A stretch of 8,095 nt of DNA from Flavobacteriaceae bacterium (GTDB lineage Bacteria; Bacteroidota; Bacteroidia; Flavobacteriales; Flavobacteriaceae), in the NCBI GenBank assembly GCA_023145595.1, contig JAGLDM010000172.1:1-8095 (forward strand), given 5' to 3'. The position numbers and the translations under genes were made by a program. The stretch's first letter is position 1. The number at the start of each line of letters is the position of its first letter. Below, piece after piece: positions 4,757 through 8,095 of the stretch. Below the pieces are notes generated by a model that had not been told where the DNA came from, ran no database searches, and was given only the letters and a program-made list of their open reading frames with translations.

Positions 4757-5215
4757 TTACCAAGTACTCCCTTTATGATTAATAGCAGCTTTTAATATAT
4801 CCTTTTGACTAATTAGCCCAACAAGTTTCCCGTCTTTTACAATCGGAAATCTTCTTCTTTTGGAGTTCAGAAATTTATTTGCGGCATCAAAAATATTCAG
4901 GTTCCCATCAATAGTTTCTACATTTTTCACCATGTAGGTCTTCACCTTGGTTTTGGTCATCGGTAAATTAAAATAGCGACTTTCTGAGATTTGCTTAATA
5001 CAATCTCCTTCTGAAATAAGACCTACTAATTCGCCACTGGCATTTACAACAGGGCCTCCTGAGATATTATTCTTAATCAATTGATCCATCACTTCTAAAA
5101 CTGACTGATCAGGTTTAAAAGTGATGAGATTTTTTGTCATGAAATCAGAAACTAAAATTGCTTGTTCCGTAGACTTTTCTTGTTTTTGCGGTGCTTTAAA
5201 GTTTTTAATTCCCAT
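4757..5215 (-). CDS. two-CBS-domain protein
   Basis: This 152-residue soluble protein consists almost wholly of a CBS pair (Bateman module). CBS1 covers about 22-80 (VSDFMTKNLITF, then GGPVVNASGELVGLISEGDCIK) and CBS2 about 92-146 (VKTYMVKNVETI, then RRFPIVKDGKLVGLISQKDILK). Both domains keep the G-x-L-VGLIS-x-x-D ending that lines the nucleotide site; the Asp residues (D71, D139) are the usual ribose contacts. Such pairs bind AMP, ATP, SAM or related ligands and regulate partner proteins. There is no attached catalytic or membrane domain, so the partner is unknown. The first 21 residues are a polar linker rich in Lys and Gln. It follows pyk on the same strand after 101 bases without a clear terminator, so some cotranscription with pyk is possible. 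No convincing promoter was found upstream. Confidence 0.9.
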   Translation of the reverse strand: MGIKNFKAPQKQEKSTEQAILVSDFMTKNLITFKPDQSVLEVMDQLIKNNISGGPVVNASGELVGLISEGDCIKQISESRYFNLPMTKTKVKTYMVKNVETIDGNLNIFDAANKFLNSKRRRFPIVKDGKLVGLISQKDILKAAINHKGSTW

Positions 5216-5316
5216 AAAATTTGTTTTGATGAGTGCTTAAGATAGCGAATTAACCCGACATGGGCAATTTTAATCATCAATATTTAGTGTAAGCGCTGAA
5301 TAATAAAGGCTTAAAC

Positions 5317-6738
5317 TTATATTTGAGTTACACGTAATGTGTTTGTCGTTCCCTTGTCTTTTACGGGCATAGAGGTCAAATTAATTACATAATCTCCAGT
5401 CTTAAAAAAGCCTTTTTCATAAGCGATTTTATTAATTTCTTTAATGGTCGTATCTGCAAAAGTTAAATGATCATAATAAAATCCTTTAACACCCCATAAA
5501 AGGCTTAACATATTTAGAATTCGTCTATTAGATGTAAAAGCAATAATATGTGTACCACTCGGTCTCCATGATGAAATTTGGAATGCCGTATATCCAGAAT
5601 TTGTTAATGTTGAAATTGCTGCGGCACCAATATCATTAGCTATTAATGCTGCCTGATGGCAAAGTGTTTCAGATATATATCTATTTGTTTTTACACGAGG
5701 GGAGGTTGACACTTTAATTAAAGGTGAGGTTTCTACGCTACAAATAATCTCAGACATGTGTTTAATTACATTAGCAGGATCTACCCCAATAGAAGTTTCT
5801 CCAGAGAGCATTACAGCATCTGCACCGTCCATAATAGAATTTGCAACATCATTTACCTCAGCTCTTGTAGGAACCAAGTTTTCAATCATTGACTCCATCA
5901 TCTGTGTTGCAATAATCACAGGAATTCTAGCTTGTTTTGCTTTGTAAACTAAACGTTTTTGAATTAAAGGAACTTCATTCATTGGAATTTCAACGCCTAA
6001 ATCTCCACGTGCAACCATTATTCCATCACAAGACGAGATTATCTCATCGATATTTTTAACGGCTTCTGGTTTTTCTATTTTTGCAATAACAGGAATTCTA
6101 TGATCAGAATGTTTTTTGATTAAATCATGTAGCAGTTGTAAATCTGCTCCAGTTCTAACAAAAGAAAGAGCAAACCAATCTACCTCTAAACTAATGGCAA
6201 ATATTGCATCCTTTATATCTTTTTCAGTCAATGCAGGTTGTGAAATATTCGTATTTGGTAAATTAACCCCTTTTTTAGATTTCAATTCACCTCCGCGAAT
6301 CACTTTCGTAGTAACTTTCGTTTTATTATCAGATGCTAAAACTTCAAACAATAGTTTTCCATCATCCACTAATATATGTTCTCCTGGCTTAACATCTTGT
6401 GGAAATGTTTGATAGGTCATAAATGCTTTATGCTTATCGCCAATGCATTTTTCCGTAGTAAAAACAAAAGTATCACCATCCTCTAAATGAGCATTTTCCA
6501 TAACTCCAACCCTCAATTTAGGCCCTTGTAAATCGGCTAAAACGGCAACGTTTCTACCAGTTTCCTCATTCAATTCTCTAACCATTTGAACTCTATGGGT
6601 CACTTCTTTGACAGATGCATGTGAGAAATTTATTCTGAAAACATTTACGCCTGCAAAAATCATTTTTTTCATAGTATCCTTATCGTCACAAGCCGGACCG
6701 AATGTTGCAACTACCTTTGTTTTTTTATATGCTGTCAT
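5317..6738 (-). CDS. pyk: pyruvate kinase
   Basis: This 473-residue enzyme catalyses the last step of glycolysis, phosphoenolpyruvate plus ADP to pyruvate plus ATP, in the cytoplasm as a tetramer. Family landmarks are TKVVATFGPAC (7-17), VFRINFSHA (33-41; R35, N37 and S39 at the active site), ADLQGPKLRVG (68-78), IPVIAKIEKPEAV (215-227, with catalytic K220 and E222), GIMVARGDLGVEIP (239-252, metal-binding D246), IIATQMMESM (275-284, T278) and TRAEVNDVANSIMDGADAVMLSGETSIG (291-318). The allosteric C domain runs from about 345 to the end. The length matches the family (about 470-480) and all the key residues I could check are present. It starts four bases after the IPExxxVDY stop, as the last gene of the fabF-rnc-IPExxxVDY-pyk operon. 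No terminator of standard form is visible before the CBS gene. Confidence 0.97.
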   Translation of the reverse strand: MTAYKKTKVVATFGPACDDKDTMKKMIFAGVNVFRINFSHASVKEVTHRVQMVRELNEETGRNVAVLADLQGPKLRVGVMENAHLEDGDTFVFTTEKCIGDKHKAFMTYQTFPQDVKPGEHILVDDGKLLFEVLASDNKTKVTTKVIRGGELKSKKGVNLPNTNISQPALTEKDIKDAIFAISLEVDWFALSFVRTGADLQLLHDLIKKHSDHRIPVIAKIEKPEAVKNIDEIISSCDGIMVARGDLGVEIPMNEVPLIQKRLVYKAKQARIPVIIATQMMESMIENLVPTRAEVNDVANSIMDGADAVMLSGETSIGVDPANVIKHMSEIICSVETSPLIKVSTSPRVKTNRYISETLCHQAALIANDIGAAAISTLTNSGYTAFQISSWRPSGTHIIAFTSNRRILNMLSLLWGVKGFYYDHLTFADTTIKEINKIAYEKGFFKTGDYVINLTSMPVKDKGTTNTLRVTQI

Positions 6739-6742
6739 ATTT

Positions 6743-7207
6743 TTAAAATATTAAATAATCCTTTGATATTAATGTAGAAGGATCAATTTGGTATGATGTT
6801 ATTATTTGATTGATATTATTTATTTTCTGTATTGTGTTGTTCATTTCTTTTTCCGAAAGATCCCCTTCTATTTTTAAAAAGTAATCAACTTTTCTTTTTT
6901 CGGGAATAAGATATGACACATTGCTAAATGAAATGTTTTCTGAAAATAGAGTTGTTTCTATGCTTCCTGTTGCATCTCCTATAAATTTATTTGAGATAAG
7001 AAAACTATTCAATTGACAATGAACGTCTTCAAATTCAAAAACTGAAAAGAAATCTGGTCTATTTTTAAAATCTAGATTCCACTTAGATTTTGAGAACTTT
7101 GTTTGCAAACAAATGTTTAAAAGGTATGCCAATCTATAATCTTCTTCCGAAGAGTGCAGTCCAATTAAGAAATAATCATCAGCTGTATCCAATTCGTTTA
7201 TTTGCAT
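6743..7207 (-). CDS. IPExxxVDY family protein
   Basis: This 154-residue protein is recognised by the motif that names its Bacteroidota-restricted family: IPEKRKVDY at 101-109. Also typical are the N-terminal FLIGLHSSEEDYRLAYLLN (13-31), with the conserved EDYRLAY stretch, and a C-terminal half with short strands and helices. No signal peptide or membrane segment is seen. Function is unknown. The position between rnc and pyk is a known conserved neighbourhood in this phylum and suggests a core cytoplasmic role. I chose the ATG read from 7205-7207. A TTG at 7225 would add six residues (MNAKES) but lies at the predicted transcription start of the -7 box at 7230-7237. The stop is four bases before the pyk ATG, so the two are coupled. 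Confidence 0.88.
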   Translation of the reverse strand: MQINELDTADDYFLIGLHSSEEDYRLAYLLNICLQTKFSKSKWNLDFKNRPDFFSVFEFEDVHCQLNSFLISNKFIGDATGSIETTLFSENISFSNVSYLIPEKRKVDYFLKIEGDLSEKEMNNTIQKINNINQIITSYQIDPSTLISKDYLIF

Positions 7208-7229
7208 AGACTCTTTTGCGTTCAATTTG

Positions 7230-7237
7230 CAAAAGTA
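7230..7237 (-). promoter_or_regulatory. candidate internal promoter (-7 box) for IPExxxVDY-pyk
   Basis: Read on the minus strand, TACTTTTG is a full match to the -7 consensus TAnnTTTG, in the only sizeable gap (about 75 bases) of the operon. A TTTG lies upstream but at 25 bases, outside the usual 17-19 spacing, so the -33 is doubtful. The implied start near 7223-7225 leaves a leader of about 17 bases to the ATG at 7207. It could let pyk be expressed apart from fabF and rnc. Confidence 0.45.
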
Positions 7238-7282
7238 CGTTTAATTTTACTATTTTTAGATGCAAACTTAGAGAAAGATGTT

Positions 7283-8023
7283 TTATTTATTTTTAGAGAT
7301 TTCATTCTGAAAAGCATAATAGGCTCTTTTAGCAGCAATTTCTTCTGCTTTTTTCTTTGAAGTAGCCCTGCCTTTTGAAATGATTTTATCTTCCAATATT
7401 AGTTTTACGCTAAAATAGCGAATAGAACTGTTGCCCGTATCGTCATAAACATCAAAAATAAATTCTTTCTTCTCTTTCTGACACCATTCGATAAATAGGC
7501 TTTTGTAACTGGTAATTTTTCCTTCTAATTTCGGAATATCAACGTGTGGCTTGATCACTTGTTTATAAACGAATTTATTGCAATAAGCATAGCCAAGATC
7601 TGAATAAATGGCTCCTATTAATGCCTCAAAAACATTACCGTTAATATTTTCACCAAATTTAGACTTTGCAATATTACTTGTTACGAATTTAATTAAATTT
7701 AAATCCCTTCCAAGTTCATTAAGGTGTTCGCGACTTACAATTTTTGACCGCATTTGGGTCAAATACCCTTCATTACCTGAAGGTGCTTTTTTAAATAAAT
7801 AAGAAGCTATAATTGCGCCCAACAAGGCATCTCCTAAAAACTCAAGACGTTCGTAATTTTGTGGGTTTCCTGCTTTATCTGTGTTTTTTACAGAACGATG
7901 AGTAAACGCTTTTTTATAAATATTTAAATTAACAGGTCTAAAGCCTAAGATTGACTTTAATTCACGATAGAATAACTCGTCTTTTTTTGAGCGAGTTATT
8001 AAGATTTTTCTAATAAAACCCAT
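7283..8023 (-). CDS. rnc: ribonuclease III
   Basis: This 246-residue protein cleaves double-stranded RNA and matures rRNA precursors. The RNase III domain covers about 15-160 and contains the signature NYERLEFLGDALL (56-68), with E58, E61 and D65 at the usual positions, and NVFEALIGAIYSDLGY (130-145), with E133. The position of the usual Asp three residues before E133 (D114 in E. coli) is Asn130 here (codon read from 7634-7636). The double-stranded-RNA-binding domain covers about 170-240 (SYKSLFIEWCQKEKK, then SKGRATSKKKAEEIAAKRAY). The length is close to the family's, with an N-terminal extension of about 20 residues relative to E. coli, which is common in Bacteroidota. It starts nine bases after the fabF stop and is followed by a gap with an internal promoter candidate. 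Confidence 0.96.
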   Translation of the reverse strand: MGFIRKILITRSKKDELFYRELKSILGFRPVNLNIYKKAFTHRSVKNTDKAGNPQNYERLEFLGDALLGAIIASYLFKKAPSGNEGYLTQMRSKIVSREHLNELGRDLNLIKFVTSNIAKSKFGENINGNVFEALIGAIYSDLGYAYCNKFVYKQVIKPHVDIPKLEGKITSYKSLFIEWCQKEKKEFIFDVYDDTGNSSIRYFSVKLILEDKIISKGRATSKKKAEEIAAKRAYYAFQNEISKNK

Positions 8024-8032
8024 TCGTAAATA

Positions 8033-8095
8033 TTAATCAAATTTCTTAAAAAGAACACTAGCATTATGCCCTCCAAAACCAAAAGTATTACTCAT
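8033..8095 (-). CDS. fabF: 3-oxoacyl-ACP synthase II (FabF), C-terminal end
   Basis: The last 20 codons plus TAA are in the window; the gene continues beyond the right edge. The visible peptide reads MSNTFGFGGHNASVLFKKFD. The N-x-FGFGGHNASV-x-F ending is the conserved C-terminus of beta-ketoacyl-ACP synthases, with the active-site loop GFGG and a neighbouring His and Asn. FabF condenses malonyl-ACP with acyl-ACP in fatty-acid elongation. The ATG at the window edge is an internal methionine, not the start. rnc follows after nine bases, and the acpP-fabF-rnc order is common in bacteria, so it is the upstream member of this operon. Confidence 0.93.
   Translation of the reverse strand: MSNTFGFGGHNASVLFKKFD

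Noticed and set aside
5290..5313. TAAGC/GCTTA stem after pyk as a terminator
   Set aside because: The stem is only 5 bp with a 14-base loop and no U-run on the minus strand.
6116..6412. 98-codon plus-strand open frame inside pyk
   Set aside because: It is antisense to conserved pyruvate kinase sequence, with no domain and no promoter.
7208..7225. TTG start for the IPExxxVDY protein
   Set aside because: ATG 7207 matches the family start better, and the TTG coincides with the predicted transcription start.
7608..7802. 64-codon plus-strand open frame inside rnc
   Set aside because: It is a shadow of the conserved RNase III catalytic region.

Overview
The window looks like a stretch of chromosome from a member of the Flavobacteriaceae (phylum Bacteroidota). 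The basis is low GC (roughly one third by eye), Bacteroidota-type promoters (TTTG about 19 bases upstream of TAnnTTTG), almost no Shine-Dalgarno sequences, and lineage-typical genes: an IPExxxVDY-family protein, a bacterial geranylgeranylglyceryl phosphate synthase, a short tail-less SSB, and the order fabF-rnc-IPExxxVDY-pyk. I cannot name the species. No mobile element with a transposase, no CRISPR array, no tRNA or rRNA and no phage gene was found.

Layout, left to right. Positions 1-116 (minus) hold the first codons of ahcY (S-adenosylhomocysteine hydrolase), with a clear promoter at 137-167. On the plus strand follows a divergent set: a 4'-phosphopantetheinyl transferase (189-809), a palindromic intergenic repeat (815-910), a TTG-started GGGP synthase (925-1650), a perfect 11-bp hairpin (1656-1680), then four overlapping genes: a thiamine-binding-domain protein (1720-1980), a PnuC-family vitamin transporter (1964-2596), a NadR-type ribosylnicotinamide kinase homologue (2557-3123) and arfB (3120-3524). 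The thiamine-binding/PnuC/kinase trio looks like a vitamin uptake-and-trapping unit (nicotinamide riboside or thiamine). ArfB, a ribosome-rescue factor, is coupled to its end.

A bidirectional terminator (3669-3700) separates this from a short ssb on the minus strand (3719-4054). A 350-base gene-free stretch follows (4055-4404). It carries a 10-bp inverted repeat over a candidate promoter, a long AT-rich hairpin and a small in-frame upstream ORF, all ahead of a Zn-ribbon protein of unknown function (4405-4755). That gene meets a two-CBS-domain protein (4757-5215, minus) tail to tail with one base between them.

The right part is a minus-strand housekeeping operon read from right to left: fabF (only the 3' end, 8033-8095), rnc (7283-8023), the IPExxxVDY protein (6743-7207, with its own candidate promoter) and pyk (5317-6738).

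Nothing here amounts to a convincing new defence or mobile system. The points most worth a second look are the Asp-to-Asn substitution at a metal-ligand position of RNase III, the unresolved substrate of the PnuC cluster, the regulatory-looking leader of the Zn-ribbon gene, and the intergenic palindromic repeats.
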